From Clostridiales bacterium (GTDB lineage: Bacteria > Bacillota > Clostridia > Oscillospirales > Oscillospiraceae), in NCBI GenBank assembly GCA_003150355.1, contig QAMJ01000011.1, positions 62,001 through 126,000 of the forward strand: 64,000 bases of DNA, read 5' to 3'. Below, piece by piece: positions 1 to 7,699 of this stretch. The notes beneath the pieces are model-generated. The model saw only the letters and a program-made list of their open reading frames with translations, was not told the DNA's origin and searched no databases. Both the position numbers and the translations under genes were made by a program. Position 1 is the first letter of the stretch. Each line of letters starts with the position of its first letter.

Positions 1-2
1 AG

Positions 3-134
3 CAGCTCGCCGTCGCGGACGGCGCGGTGGTCGGCAGCTTCTTCAAGGACACCGGTAAAGACACCGGCGACGTCTCCGCAGAAAAGATCGAGCTTCTCAT
101 GCAGCAGGTGTACGCGCTGCGCGGAAAGCTATGA
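3..134 (+). CDS. BtpA/SgcQ-family protein, C-terminal end (partial)
   Basis: Only the last 43 codons are in the window. They read in frame to a TGA that overlaps the next ATG (ATGA). The piece contains ADGAVVGSFFK followed by a helix rich in Glu and Gln. This resembles the C-terminal end of BtpA/SgcQ TIM-barrel proteins, where an ADG-[AV]-[IV]-VG-[ST] loop precedes the last helix. The family's function is poorly defined (photosystem I biogenesis in cyanobacteria, unknown in Clostridia). The 4-base overlap suggests translational coupling to the MATE exporter. The family call rests on one short motif. Confidence 0.5.
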   Translation, partial: QLAVADGAVVGSFFKDTGKDTGDVSAEKIELLMQQVYALRGKL

Positions 135-1498
135 GCGCCGTGGAGGATATCAAAGCCGCCTCCTCGGAGCTGCTCACGGCTCCCCCGGCAAAGGCGCTGC
201 TGCGCTTTGCCCTGCCGCTTATGGCGGGCGGCGCGTGCCAGCAGATATACGCGCTGACCGACGCAGCGGTCGTCGGGCGTGTGCTCGGCGTGAACGCGCT
301 TTCGGCGCTCGGCGCATGCGACCTGCTCGTCTGGCTTGTCGGCGCGTCCCTCGGCGCTTTCACTCAGGGCTTTTCGATCCGTCTCTCCACCGCCTTCGGC
401 GCGGGAGACAGGGAGCTTTTCTGCCGCACCGCCGCGACCTCGCTGCTGCTCGCGCTCGTCTCGGGGCTTATCCTCTGCATCGCGACGGAGCTGTGCGCCC
501 CACTCATCCTCCACGCCATGCAGGTGCAGCCGGAGATATGGGACTATGCCCTCATATACCTGCGCACGATCTACGCGGGTATACCGCTTCTGATGCTGTA
601 CCATTTCTTCTCGGGCGTACTGCGCTCCGTGGGCGACAGCCGCGCGCCGCTGCGCGCGATGCTCATATCCTCGGTGCTGAACATCGTCCTTGATATCGTG
701 CTGGTCGCGTTTCTGCACCGCGGCATATTCGGTGCCGCCGCCGCGACGGTCTTTTCACAGGGCGTCTCGGCGCTCTACGCTGGGCTGTGCGCGCGTAAGC
801 TCATCGCCCCGGAGGATAAAGCCGCGCTGCGCTATGACGGCGCTCTGACAAGACCGATGCTGCGCTTCTCCGTGCTCATGACAGTGCAGGTCGCGGTGAG
901 CGCGGTCGGAGGACTCGTGACTCAAGCCGTGGTGAACACCTATCCCATTCCCTACATTGCGGGCTACACCGCGACGAACAAGCTATACGGCCTGCTCGAA
1001 TTTGCCGCGCTCTCCTACGGCTATGCGATCACGACCTACACCGGGCAGAACTACGGCGCGGGGAATATCCACCGCGTCCGCCGCGGGCTCATCGTCGGCG
1101 AGGGGCTTGCCCTCGCGACCTCCGCGCTCTTCTCGCTGCTGATCTTCACGGCGGGGCGGGCGCTGGTCATGGTCTTTCTTTCCGGTGACGCTGCGGATGT
1201 CGCCGCGGCCTGCGCGGTCGGGCTGAAGTTCCTGCGCATCATGGGTGTCGGAATGTCGATGCTGTACACGGTGCACTTTATGCGCTCTTTCGTGCAGGGG
1301 CTCGGCCACGCCGGGCTTGCCACGGCAGCCAGCGTATGCGAGCTGGCCGCGCGCCTTGCTTCGGTCTTCCTCCTCGGCGCGGTGCTCGGCACGGACTGTG
1401 TGCTCTATGCCGAGACGCTTGCATGGATCGCCGGGGCTGTCATCACGACGATCGGCGCGGTATACTACGCCCGGCGCTTGAAGACGCCCGTCGAATAA
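131..1498 (+). CDS. MATE family efflux transporter
   Basis: A 455-residue integral membrane protein of the usual MATE length, with about 12 hydrophobic segments in two halves. The first helix contains LRFALPLMAGGACQQIYALT, followed by the typical DAAVVGR-x4-ALSALGA motif. The second half repeats the layout (MLRFSVLMTVQVAVSAVGG, then TNKLYGLLEF and YTGQNYGAG). MATE proteins export cationic drugs or metabolites by sodium or proton antiport; the substrate here cannot be read from sequence. The ATG overlaps the stop of the upstream BtpA-like gene. A strong hairpin terminator follows. Confidence 0.9.
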   Translation: MSAVEDIKAASSELLTAPPAKALLRFALPLMAGGACQQIYALTDAAVVGRVLGVNALSALGACDLLVWLVGASLGAFTQGFSIRLSTAFGAGDRELFCRTAATSLLLALVSGLILCIATELCAPLILHAMQVQPEIWDYALIYLRTIYAGIPLLMLYHFFSGVLRSVGDSRAPLRAMLISSVLNIVLDIVLVAFLHRGIFGAAAATVFSQGVSALYAGLCARKLIAPEDKAALRYDGALTRPMLRFSVLMTVQVAVSAVGGLVTQAVVNTYPIPYIAGYTATNKLYGLLEFAALSYGYAITTYTGQNYGAGNIHRVRRGLIVGEGLALATSALFSLLIFTAGRALVMVFLSGDAADVAAACAVGLKFLRIMGVGMSMLYTVHFMRSFVQGLGHAGLATAASVCELAARLASVFLLGAVLGTDCVLYAETLAWIAGAVITTIGAVYYARRLKTPVE

Positions 1499-1523
1499 AC
1501 CTTGAAAAATTTTTTATACAAAA

Positions 1524-1577
1524 CCGCCCCCGGGAAAGGCCGTGCTGCACGGTCTTTCCCGGGGGGCGGTTTTTCTG
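1524..1577. terminator. Bidirectional intrinsic terminator
   Basis: A long GC-rich inverted repeat (CCGCCCCCGGGAAAG against CTTTCCCGGGGGGCGG) with a short loop, flanked by A-rich sequence on the left and a T tract on the right. It lies between the convergent MATE and FmdE genes and can serve both. Confidence 0.9.
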
Positions 1578-1579
1578 CT

Positions 1580-1996
1580 TTATTTCTTTTTCGGCGGGAG
1601 ATCCGGCGGCGCTTCAAAGCGCACAGGCGTCTGCGTGAATACCTCGTCGAGCGGTGCGGTGAGGATAAAGTCCCTTTTCTCGTCGCGGCTCAGCCCCTCA
1701 GGCATAACGGCGGCGGCAAGCCTCACGCTCTTCCCGCTCTCGCGGTCATAGAAGTTGAACGCCGCCTCGTCACTGTCGCGCACTTCAAGACGCCCGTTCC
1801 CGACCGTCGTTCCGAAAACGACCTGTATCCCGTCGAGGTAGCAGGCGCGGCCCTCGGCGATGCAGTACAGGTTCTTCCCCTTTTTCTCGGGGCTCAGGAT
1901 ATCCAGCGCCGCAGCCGCGGCTCTGACCCCTATGGCAAGGCCGGGGCAGTAATGCCCGTGCAGCTCGCCCGCTTTTTCATACAGCTCTTTTATCAT
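1580..1996 (-). CDS. FmdE family protein (formylmethanofuran dehydrogenase subunit E-like domain)
   Basis: A 138-residue protein. The start is taken at the ATG that overlaps the methyltransferase stop (ATGA); upstream in-frame residues are basic and unlike the family. The N-terminus has the FmdE signature HGHYCPGLAIGVRAA (about residues 12-26), followed by the alpha/beta core and an AVMPEGLSRDEKRDF segment. There is no extra C-terminal zinc-ribbon. In non-methanogens stand-alone FmdE proteins often sit beside metal or siderophore uptake genes and their role is unclear. Here it is the last gene of a five-gene operon with a FecCD-type importer, so a role in handling the imported metal or chelate is inferred. 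Confidence 0.85.
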   Translation of the reverse strand: MIKELYEKAGELHGHYCPGLAIGVRAAAAALDILSPEKKGKNLYCIAEGRACYLDGIQVVFGTTVGNGRLEVRDSDEAAFNFYDRESGKSVRLAAAVMPEGLSRDEKRDFILTAPLDEVFTQTPVRFEAPPDLPPKKK

Positions 1997-2784
1997 GTTC
2001 TCTCTCCTGTTCTCCAGTATATCCACGCCACTTTCGTGTTTATTTCGTCGTTTACGTTGCCGTCGGCATCGCATATATCTTTGAGCCGCTCCAGCGCGGC
2101 GGCGCACAGCGCATCTGCGTTCAGCTCATCCGCAAAGTAATTGCGGCGCATATACTCTGCCATCCCCTCCGCACCGCGCTTATCCGACCAATTGTAATCG
2201 ACATACTTCACCTGAGGCACATAGCCCGCGTCTGTCACTGCCTGAATAAGTGCGGCACAGTCGGCTTTCAGATCACCGGTATGCTTTGGGCGCGGCTCAA
2301 TACCTATCTCTTTCATCAGCGCGTCACGGAGCGGCTGACGCCACTCATAGAAATTCGCCGTAAAGCACCATGAGCGTGTCATGCGGCTCATTTTTTTGAC
2401 GGTGGCAGCGTCGTGTATCGCAGGTGACATGGTGGATATCGCAAGGTCGAAGCCCTCCGCGAACGCCTCCTCCCTGCCGCTGATCTCATTGAAATCGCAG
2501 CAGACTGCGCGCCACGGGGTCTTGTACGGTGCCATGTTCTCGCACGCGTGAGCGATCATGTTTTCGGAAATATCAGTCAGCGTCACGTCACAGCCGAGCC
2601 CGGCGAGATACGCACCGTATTTGCCGACGCCGCAGCCGATGTCTATCACCCGGCAGCCCGGCGTGAGCATCCCGTTTTCCTGCCAGAAGCGCAGCAGCGC
2701 TGAATTGTAGTCGTTCAGTCCAAGGCGGAATACGCTCTGGTATTCGGGTGCAGCCTCGTCCCATTTCGCGCGTTCATCCTTCAT
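1993..2784 (-). CDS. Class I SAM-dependent methyltransferase
   Basis: A 263-residue protein. The ATG at 2784 was chosen over the one at 2802 because GGGGTG lies at a good distance upstream. The SAM-binding motif I is clear (VIDIGCGVGKYGAYLAGLG, about residues 46-64), with acidic residue and motif II downstream (DVTLTDISENMI). The gene overlaps the upstream ATPase gene by about 11 bases and the downstream FmdE gene by four, so it belongs to the metal-uptake operon. The substrate is unknown. Possibilities are modification of an imported chelate or metallophore, or of a corrinoid or thiol; this is inference from position only. Confidence 0.8.
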   Translation of the reverse strand: MKDERAKWDEAAPEYQSVFRLGLNDYNSALLRFWQENGMLTPGCRVIDIGCGVGKYGAYLAGLGCDVTLTDISENMIAHACENMAPYKTPWRAVCCDFNEISGREEAFAEGFDLAISTMSPAIHDAATVKKMSRMTRSWCFTANFYEWRQPLRDALMKEIGIEPRPKHTGDLKADCAALIQAVTDAGYVPQVKYVDYNWSDKRGAEGMAEYMRRNYFADELNADALCAAALERLKDICDADGNVNDEINTKVAWIYWRTGERT

Positions 2785-3553
2785 TGTCTGCACCCCAATC
2801 ATCCTCGTGCATCACGACTACCGGCAGGCCATGTACAGTCTCAACATAAGCATGCATGCCGTATACCGGGAAGATGTTGTCATCTGACAGCACCTCTATC
2901 CCGCCGTATCTGAACACGCTGCCGTCCTTCATAAGCAGAAATTTATCGCAGAAGCGCATGGCAAGACTCAGGTCATGTATGACCACGAGCACGGTTATCC
3001 CGCGCTCATCCGCTACCGTGCGCACAAGCTTCATCATTTCATGCTGGTTTCTCGGGTCAAGATTGCTCGTTGGCTCATCAAGCACGAGCACCTTAGGCTC
3101 CTGCACAAGAGCTCGGGCGAGCATGACCTTCTGCAGCTCACCTCCGGACAGCTCGTCCACAGGCCGCAGACGCAGTTCGGCAAGGCCGACGCGCTCGATG
3201 ACCCTGTCGCAGATGCTCACGTCCTCGTCGCCCACCGACCATTTTATGTATGGCTTGCGGCCAAGCAGGACGCAGTCAAACACCGTGGCCTGCGTCAGCT
3301 CATTTTTCTGCGCGACATATGCGATGTTCCGGGCAAGCTTTCTGCGTCCGAACTGCGCAATGTTCTCGCCGTCGAGCAGGACAGTGCCCGAACCCGGCAT
3401 ATTTATGCGGTTGATGCACGTGACGAGCGTGCTCTTGCCCGCGCCGTTATTGCCGAGGATACCCACCAGCTCACCGTTTTCTGCCGAAAAGCTGACGCCG
3501 TGCAGTATCTCTCTTTCTCCGTATGAAAAACTCAGGTTCTTGACTTCTATCAT
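2774..3553 (-). CDS. ABC transporter ATP-binding protein, FecE/BtuD type
   Basis: A 259-residue ATPase starting MIEVKNLSFSYG; the ATG overlaps the permease stop (ATGA). Walker A GNNGAGKS is at residues 34-41, followed by a Q-loop (YVAQKNELTQ), an LSGGE signature, Walker B VLVLDEPTSNLD and the switch His in VVIHDLSLA. The spacing is that of ATPases partnering FecCD permeases that import iron siderophores, haem or cobalamin. The substrate cannot be told from this subunit. Confidence 0.92.
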   Translation of the reverse strand: MIEVKNLSFSYGEREILHGVSFSAENGELVGILGNNGAGKSTLVTCINRINMPGSGTVLLDGENIAQFGRRKLARNIAYVAQKNELTQATVFDCVLLGRKPYIKWSVGDEDVSICDRVIERVGLAELRLRPVDELSGGELQKVMLARALVQEPKVLVLDEPTSNLDPRNQHEMMKLVRTVADERGITVLVVIHDLSLAMRFCDKFLLMKDGSVFRYGGIEVLSDDNIFPVYGMHAYVETVHGLPVVVMHEDDWGADNEG

Positions 3554-4629
3554 TTCATGCCGCCTCGCTTTATGATGAGGTAGAGGAACAGCGGCGCGCC
3601 CAGGAAAGAGGTCAGCGCACCTATGGGCAGCACCGTCGGCGACAGCAGCGTCCGCGAGACGATGTCCGACAGAATGAGCAGCGCCGAGCCGCACAGTGCC
3701 GAGGCCGGGATAAGGAAGCGGTAATCGTTGCCGAGAAAACGGCGCATGATATGCGGCGCGATAAGGCCGATGAAGCTTATGCAGCCGACGAACGCGACGG
3801 CCACGGAGGATATGAGCGCGCACAGCGCCATGCTGGAGAGTATGAGCGCGTCGACATGGACGCCGAGGCTCTTTGCCGTGCTCGTGCCGCTCTCCATCGC
3901 GTTATAGTTCCAGCGGTTATAGATGAAATATCCGAACGCGCCGAAGGTCAGTACCACGATTATGGCAATATCCCGCCACCCGGCGCGGCCAAGACTGCCG
4001 AATGTCCAGTATACGACCGTCGCGACCATGACGTCGTCGCAGAAATACTGGATGAGCGCCGTGCCGCCGGTGAACATCGAACTGAGCGCAACGCCGACGA
4101 GAACCATAGTTGCGGGAGTTGTGCCGCGCAGACGCGAGATGGCGAGGATAATAACGGTCGTCGCCATCCCCCCCGCGAACGCGCAGAGCGTCACGAGCGC
4201 GGGATTTGTCACGGTCAGCGCAGAGGACGTCCCCCCGGCGTTGACCTGTATCCCCGCGCCGAAATACACTATCGCCACTGCCGCACCAAAGGACGCGCCC
4301 TGGGACACACCCAGCGTAGACGACGAGGCAAGCGGGTTTCGCAGCACGTTCTGCATGATGCAGCCGCTCAATGCAAGCGCCGCTCCCACCGCAGCGGCGG
4401 TAGCGAGCTTCGGCATACGCACGTTCCAGATTATCGTTTCTGTCCGAAGGTCGCCACGGTGGGCTATCGCGAGGATCACTTCCTTCACCGACAGTCCCGC
4501 AGAACCCGCGATAAGCGAGAAAAGCCCGGACGCGGCGGTAATGACGAGCAGCACAAGCAGCACGAGCCACTTTCTCCATATATAGCGCCCGTAGTCATTA
4601 TTGAGCGTCTCAAGGCTTTTCCTTCTCAT
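3550..4629 (-). CDS. FecCD-family ABC transporter permease
   Basis: A 359-residue membrane protein with about ten hydrophobic segments. Family marks are RMPKLATAAAVGAALALSGC followed by MQNVLRNPLASSSTLGVSQGA, and GCISFIGLIAPHIMRRFLGNDYR near the C-terminus, which contacts the ATPase. These are hallmarks of BtuC/FhuB/FecCD importers of iron chelates or vitamin B12. It is expected to work as a homodimer, since only one permease gene is present. Seven bases separate it from the binding-protein gene upstream. Confidence 0.93.
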   Translation of the reverse strand: MRRKSLETLNNDYGRYIWRKWLVLLVLLVITAASGLFSLIAGSAGLSVKEVILAIAHRGDLRTETIIWNVRMPKLATAAAVGAALALSGCIMQNVLRNPLASSSTLGVSQGASFGAAVAIVYFGAGIQVNAGGTSSALTVTNPALVTLCAFAGGMATTVIILAISRLRGTTPATMVLVGVALSSMFTGGTALIQYFCDDVMVATVVYWTFGSLGRAGWRDIAIIVVLTFGAFGYFIYNRWNYNAMESGTSTAKSLGVHVDALILSSMALCALISSVAVAFVGCISFIGLIAPHIMRRFLGNDYRFLIPASALCGSALLILSDIVSRTLLSPTVLPIGALTSFLGAPLFLYLIIKRGGMK

Positions 4630-4635
4630 CTCTGT

Positions 4636-5784
4636 TTATTCTCCGATCGTCAATTCTCCGTAGTAAAGACCGCCCGCTTCCATCTCGGTAAAGGTGTCCT
4701 TGCCGAGCATAAAGGTGAGTATCTTCCCGCCGATCTCCGGCATCGTCACATCAGCAAACTGCTCGGGATAGAGCACTATTCCGGCGTAGTAGGCATCCAT
4801 AAGCGCGTAGGTGATGTTCGTCCCGCAGTTATTGAAGGAGGGCATAGTGTAGACCTGCCCCTCCTTCACCGCGCGCAGCGCGTCAAAGAAGCCGGGGTTA
4901 GTGTTATATTCGTCGTTCACAAGATCCATGTTGCCCGGATCAAGGAAGATTATATCAGGGTCCCATTCGATGACCTTCTCAAGGTCTACCTCATAATAGT
5001 TCTGATCCGCCGCCTCATCGGCAACGTTGAGCGCGTTCACGCCCATGAACGGCCCGAAGTGCGCATAGGTGCCGCCGAAGCCGTGGCGGCCGGAGAACGT
5101 AACAGCGCCGGTATAGACTTTCTGCTTATCGGAATCCGGGATATCCTTCGTGCGGTCATTGAGATCATGCTTGCACTCATCAATGAAAGAGAGCACGGAC
5201 TCACAGCGCTCCTGTGCCCCGACGACCTCGGCAAAAACGCGCATCGCGTCGTAGAAGCTCTCGTCCACAAAGTTGCGGCTGAGGTAGCGCACGCACACGA
5301 CGGGTATGCCGGTCTGGCCGTAAAGCTCATCCGCCGCCTCTGCGGAGAAGCCCGCGAGGATAACGTCAGGTGCAACGGTGATTATCTCCTCGGCATAGCC
5401 GTTGTTCGCGCCGCTGCCGCCGCCCGAGCCGACCGCGGGCAGCTCCTTTATCTCGTCGCGGTAAACCGGGTTATAGTCGCGGAGAATGTTATAGGCCTCC
5501 TTGTCGTGATCCTCAACGCCGACCATCATGTCCACGACGTCAAGGTATGCTGCCATGCGCGGCGCACCCGAGCCAAGGCAGATTATGCTCTCGACGGTAT
5601 AGGGTATCTCGACCTTGCGTCCCCATGTATCGGTCACAATGCGCATTTCCTGCGCGGCGTTTTCCTGTGCAGTATTCTCCTGCGCGGGCGCAGCGCTCTG
5701 CTCAGGTGCAGTGGAGCTCCCGCAGGCTGCGAGCGACAGCAGCGCCGCAAGCGCGAGTATTATCGCAGTTATTTTTTTGGACAT
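4636..5784 (-). CDS. ABC transporter substrate-binding lipoprotein (metal or metal-chelate)
   Basis: A 382-residue protein with a lipoprotein signal peptide (lipobox LAAC, Cys21). The mature part has the TroA/BtuF-type bilobal layout: RIVTDTWGRKVEIPYTVESIICLGSGAPRMAAYL at the front of lobe one, and WDPDIIFLDPGN in the second half. It is the first gene of the operon with a FecCD permease and ATPase. The usual substrates of this class are ferric siderophores, haem, cobalamin or free metals. The accompanying FmdE protein suggests a metal chelate, but this is inference. Confidence 0.9.
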   Translation of the reverse strand: MSKKITAIILALAALLSLAACGSSTAPEQSAAPAQENTAQENAAQEMRIVTDTWGRKVEIPYTVESIICLGSGAPRMAAYLDVVDMMVGVEDHDKEAYNILRDYNPVYRDEIKELPAVGSGGGSGANNGYAEEIITVAPDVILAGFSAEAADELYGQTGIPVVCVRYLSRNFVDESFYDAMRVFAEVVGAQERCESVLSFIDECKHDLNDRTKDIPDSDKQKVYTGAVTFSGRHGFGGTYAHFGPFMGVNALNVADEAADQNYYEVDLEKVIEWDPDIIFLDPGNMDLVNDEYNTNPGFFDALRAVKEGQVYTMPSFNNCGTNITYALMDAYYAGIVLYPEQFADVTMPEIGGKILTFMLGKDTFTEMEAGGLYYGELTIGE

Positions 5785-6019
5785 CTGTTCTTTCCTCCGT
5801 TGTATCTGAGTGGAGCGGAGGTGATCGGCCTCCGCTCCGCATACAGTTCATGAGCGCTTCATGCTTACTGTCATTGAGTATACATGATTGCCGCACAGAT
5901 TTTAAGCCCCCCGGGGGGATGCAGACGCACTACAATCCGAGTGTGATTGTATAAATTTCGGCAATCTCCGTATCGAAACCGTATTCAACAGATGCTGAAC
6001 ACAAATCGCACAAACCATA
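5785..6019. promoter_or_regulatory. Leader of the metal-uptake operon with a hairpin
   Basis: Read on the reverse strand, the region ahead of the binding-protein gene has a perfect 10-bp stem (GGAGCGGAGG with CCTCCGCTCC, 5812-5838) about 30 bases before the start codon and no T tract. Further up are a 12-bp palindrome CCCCCCGGGGGG (5907-5918) and a TATACT hexamer (about 5876-5881) that could be a -10 box. I see no known riboswitch fold. A regulator site or an mRNA-stabilising hairpin is possible. Confidence 0.4.
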
Positions 6020-6048
6020 TTGACAAGTTTGCGGCATTCGGTTATCAT
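6020..6048 (+). promoter_or_regulatory. Sigma-A-type promoter for the alpha-oxoamine synthase gene
   Basis: TTGACA and TATCAT are separated by 17 bases, 62 bases before the start codon at 6110. The spacing and -35 box are consensus. Confidence 0.75.
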
Positions 6049-6109
6049 GCAGATATTAGTTCAAATTTTTTAATCAAAATTTTTGAAGTTAGTAAAGGAG
6101 CTGCAAACG

Positions 6110-7291
6110 ATGGATATTTTCACAAAATGCGAAAACTTTACCCTTGCAAAAGATTACAGGGAAAAAGGCATATATCCCTATTTCCATGCGCTGGAATCGC
6201 GTCAGGACGTTGAGGTCATCATGGAGGGCAAGCGGCGCATAATGCTCGGCTCGAACAATTACCTCGGGCTGACGACTCAGCCGGAGGTCGTGGAGGCCGG
6301 CATAAAGGCATTTGAGCGGTACGGCACAGGCTGCTCTGGCTCGCGCTTTCTTAACGGCACACTTGAAATGCACCTCGAACTCGAAGCAGAGCTGGCAGGC
6401 TTTGTACATAAGGAGGGCGCGGTCACGTTCTCGACCGGCTTTCAGTCGAACCTCGGCATAATCAGCGCCATAGTCGGGCGGAACGATTACGTGATATGCG
6501 ACCGCGAGAACCATGCCAGCATATATGACGGCTGCAAGCTGTCCTACGGGAAAATGCTGCGCTATAAGCACGCGGACATGGCCGACCTTGAAGCCCAGCT
6601 CCAGCGCGTACCGGAGCAGAGCGGTGTACTTATCGTAACGGACGGCGTGTTCTCCATGGGCGGCGACATTGCCAAGCTTCCGGAGATCGTCGACCTCGCC
6701 AAGAAGTACGGCGCAAGGGTGATGGTGGACGACGCGCACGGCCTCGGCGTTATCGGCGAGGGCGGCCGCGGCACCGCAAGCTATTTCGGCCTTGACGACG
6801 AGGTAGATATAATCATGGGCACGTTCTCCAAGTCTCTCGCCAGCCTCGGCGGCTATATGGCCGCGAGCGAATTGGTGTGCGACTATGTGCGCCACAATTC
6901 CAGACCCTTCATTTTCTCTGCCTCCATTCCGCCCAGCGCCTGCGCAACAGCGCTGGCCGCCCTGCGGTATATCGAGGCGCACCCGGAGCTGCCTGAGCGT
7001 CTTCTCGCGCTCTCGAGCTATGCGAGAAAAGGGCTGAAAGAACGTGGTCTGCACATCCGCGAATCGCTCACGCCGATAATCCCGATATACACCTATCAGG
7101 CGGAAAACACGCTGAGAAAGGCAAAGGAGCTGTATGAAGCCGGCGTGTATGTTAACCCCGTCCTCCCCCCGGCAACGGAGCCGACGGAGTGCCTGCTGCG
7201 CACAAGCTACATGGCGACGCACACCGAGGCGCTGCTCGACGAAGCTATGGACATAATAAAAGCCGTCCTCGGAGCCGGCGCGCAGAATTGA
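6110..7291 (+). CDS. Alpha-oxoamine synthase, serine palmitoyltransferase-like (PLP-dependent)
   Basis: A 393-residue fold-type I PLP enzyme that would condense an amino acid with an acyl thioester, releasing CO2. The start at 6110 follows AAGGAG by 9 bases. Visible features: GSRFLNGT (residues 77-84), His135 in ENHASIYDG that would stack on PLP, VDDAHGLGVIGEGG (Asp207/Asp208, His210), and the Schiff-base Lys241 in GTFSKSLASLGGY. The N-terminus GIYPYFHALES and the GSNNYLGLT segment are closer, as I recall the families, to bacterial serine palmitoyltransferases than to KBL or BioF. No biotin or threonine-degradation genes lie beside it. It stands alone between a promoter and spoIIID. Alternatives are 2-amino-3-ketobutyrate CoA ligase or 8-amino-7-oxononanoate synthase. 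Confidence 0.75.
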   Translation: MDIFTKCENFTLAKDYREKGIYPYFHALESRQDVEVIMEGKRRIMLGSNNYLGLTTQPEVVEAGIKAFERYGTGCSGSRFLNGTLEMHLELEAELAGFVHKEGAVTFSTGFQSNLGIISAIVGRNDYVICDRENHASIYDGCKLSYGKMLRYKHADMADLEAQLQRVPEQSGVLIVTDGVFSMGGDIAKLPEIVDLAKKYGARVMVDDAHGLGVIGEGGRGTASYFGLDDEVDIIMGTFSKSLASLGGYMAASELVCDYVRHNSRPFIFSASIPPSACATALAALRYIEAHPELPERLLALSSYARKGLKERGLHIRESLTPIIPIYTYQAENTLRKAKELYEAGVYVNPVLPPATEPTECLLRTSYMATHTEALLDEAMDIIKAVLGAGAQN

Positions 7292-7335
7292 TATCATAGC
7301 TTGGTAAGACCGCCCTAAGCCTTACCCGCGCTCTC

Positions 7336-7386
7336 TCATATCTCCCCATGCTTTCACATATACATCAAATACGAAAGCATGGGGAG
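7336..7386 (+). promoter_or_regulatory. Putative sigma-E promoter and 14-bp inverted repeat before spoIIID
   Basis: TCATATC (7336-7342) and CATATACA (7357-7364), 14 bases apart, resemble the sigma-E consensus (KMATATT, 14-15 bases, CATACAMT). A perfect inverted repeat, CTCCCCATGCTTTC (7342-7355) and GAAAGCATGGGGAG (7373-7386), straddles the -10 box. Its right arm holds the GGGGAG ribosome site of spoIIID. It may be an operator or, if transcription starts further upstream, an RNA hairpin that hides the ribosome site. Confidence 0.5.
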
Positions 7387-7394
7387 TGGTGCAT

Positions 7395-7643
7395 ATGTAC
7401 ACAAATATCGAGCAGCGCGCCTGTGACCTGGCGGTGTTCATCATAGACAACCGGGCCACCGTCCGCTCCGCCGCCAAGCGCTTCGGGATCAGCAAATCCA
7501 CCGTACATAAGGATCTGACAGAGCGGCTTCCGCGGGTCAATCCGGGGCTTTATAAACAGGTGCGTCTGCTCTTGGATATAAACAAGGCCGAGCGGCATAT
7601 CCGCGGCGGCCTTGCCACCCGCCGGAAGTATAAGGGAGAATAA
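7395..7643 (+). CDS. spoIIID: Sporulation transcriptional regulator SpoIIID
   Basis: An 82-residue DNA-binding protein with the hallmark helix-turn-helix VRSAAKRFGISKSTVHKDLTERLP (about residues 23-46) and the C-terminal RHIRGGLATRRKYKGE basic helix of SpoIIID. It switches mother-cell gene expression between sigma-E and sigma-K regulons. The ATG at 7395 is preferred: GGGGAG lies 8 bases upstream and it gives the family's usual length; in-frame GTG codons at 7386 and 7389 are alternatives. It is monocistronic, with its own terminator. Its presence marks a spore-forming lineage. Confidence 0.95.
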   Translation: MYTNIEQRACDLAVFIIDNRATVRSAAKRFGISKSTVHKDLTERLPRVNPGLYKQVRLLLDINKAERHIRGGLATRRKYKGE

Positions 7644-7644
7644 T

Positions 7645-7690
7645 GGACAGCGCCCGCGGAAATTCTATCCGCGGGCGCTGTCCTGTTTTG
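7645..7690. terminator. Intrinsic terminator between spoIIID and a convergent glycosyltransferase gene
   Basis: A perfect 16-bp stem (GGACAGCGCCCGCGGA at 7645-7660 with its complement at 7668-7683), 7-base loop, then TGTTTTGT. It starts one base after the spoIIID stop codon. Confidence 0.9.
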
Positions 7691-7699
7691 TCTATTGCG

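Noticed and set aside
3751..5853. A 700-codon forward open frame
   Set aside because: It covers the permease and binding-protein genes in antisense and has no recognisable motif.
7297..7328. Terminator after the oxoamine synthase gene (GGTAAG...CTTACC)
   Set aside because: The stem is only six base pairs with no T tract, so I do not call it.
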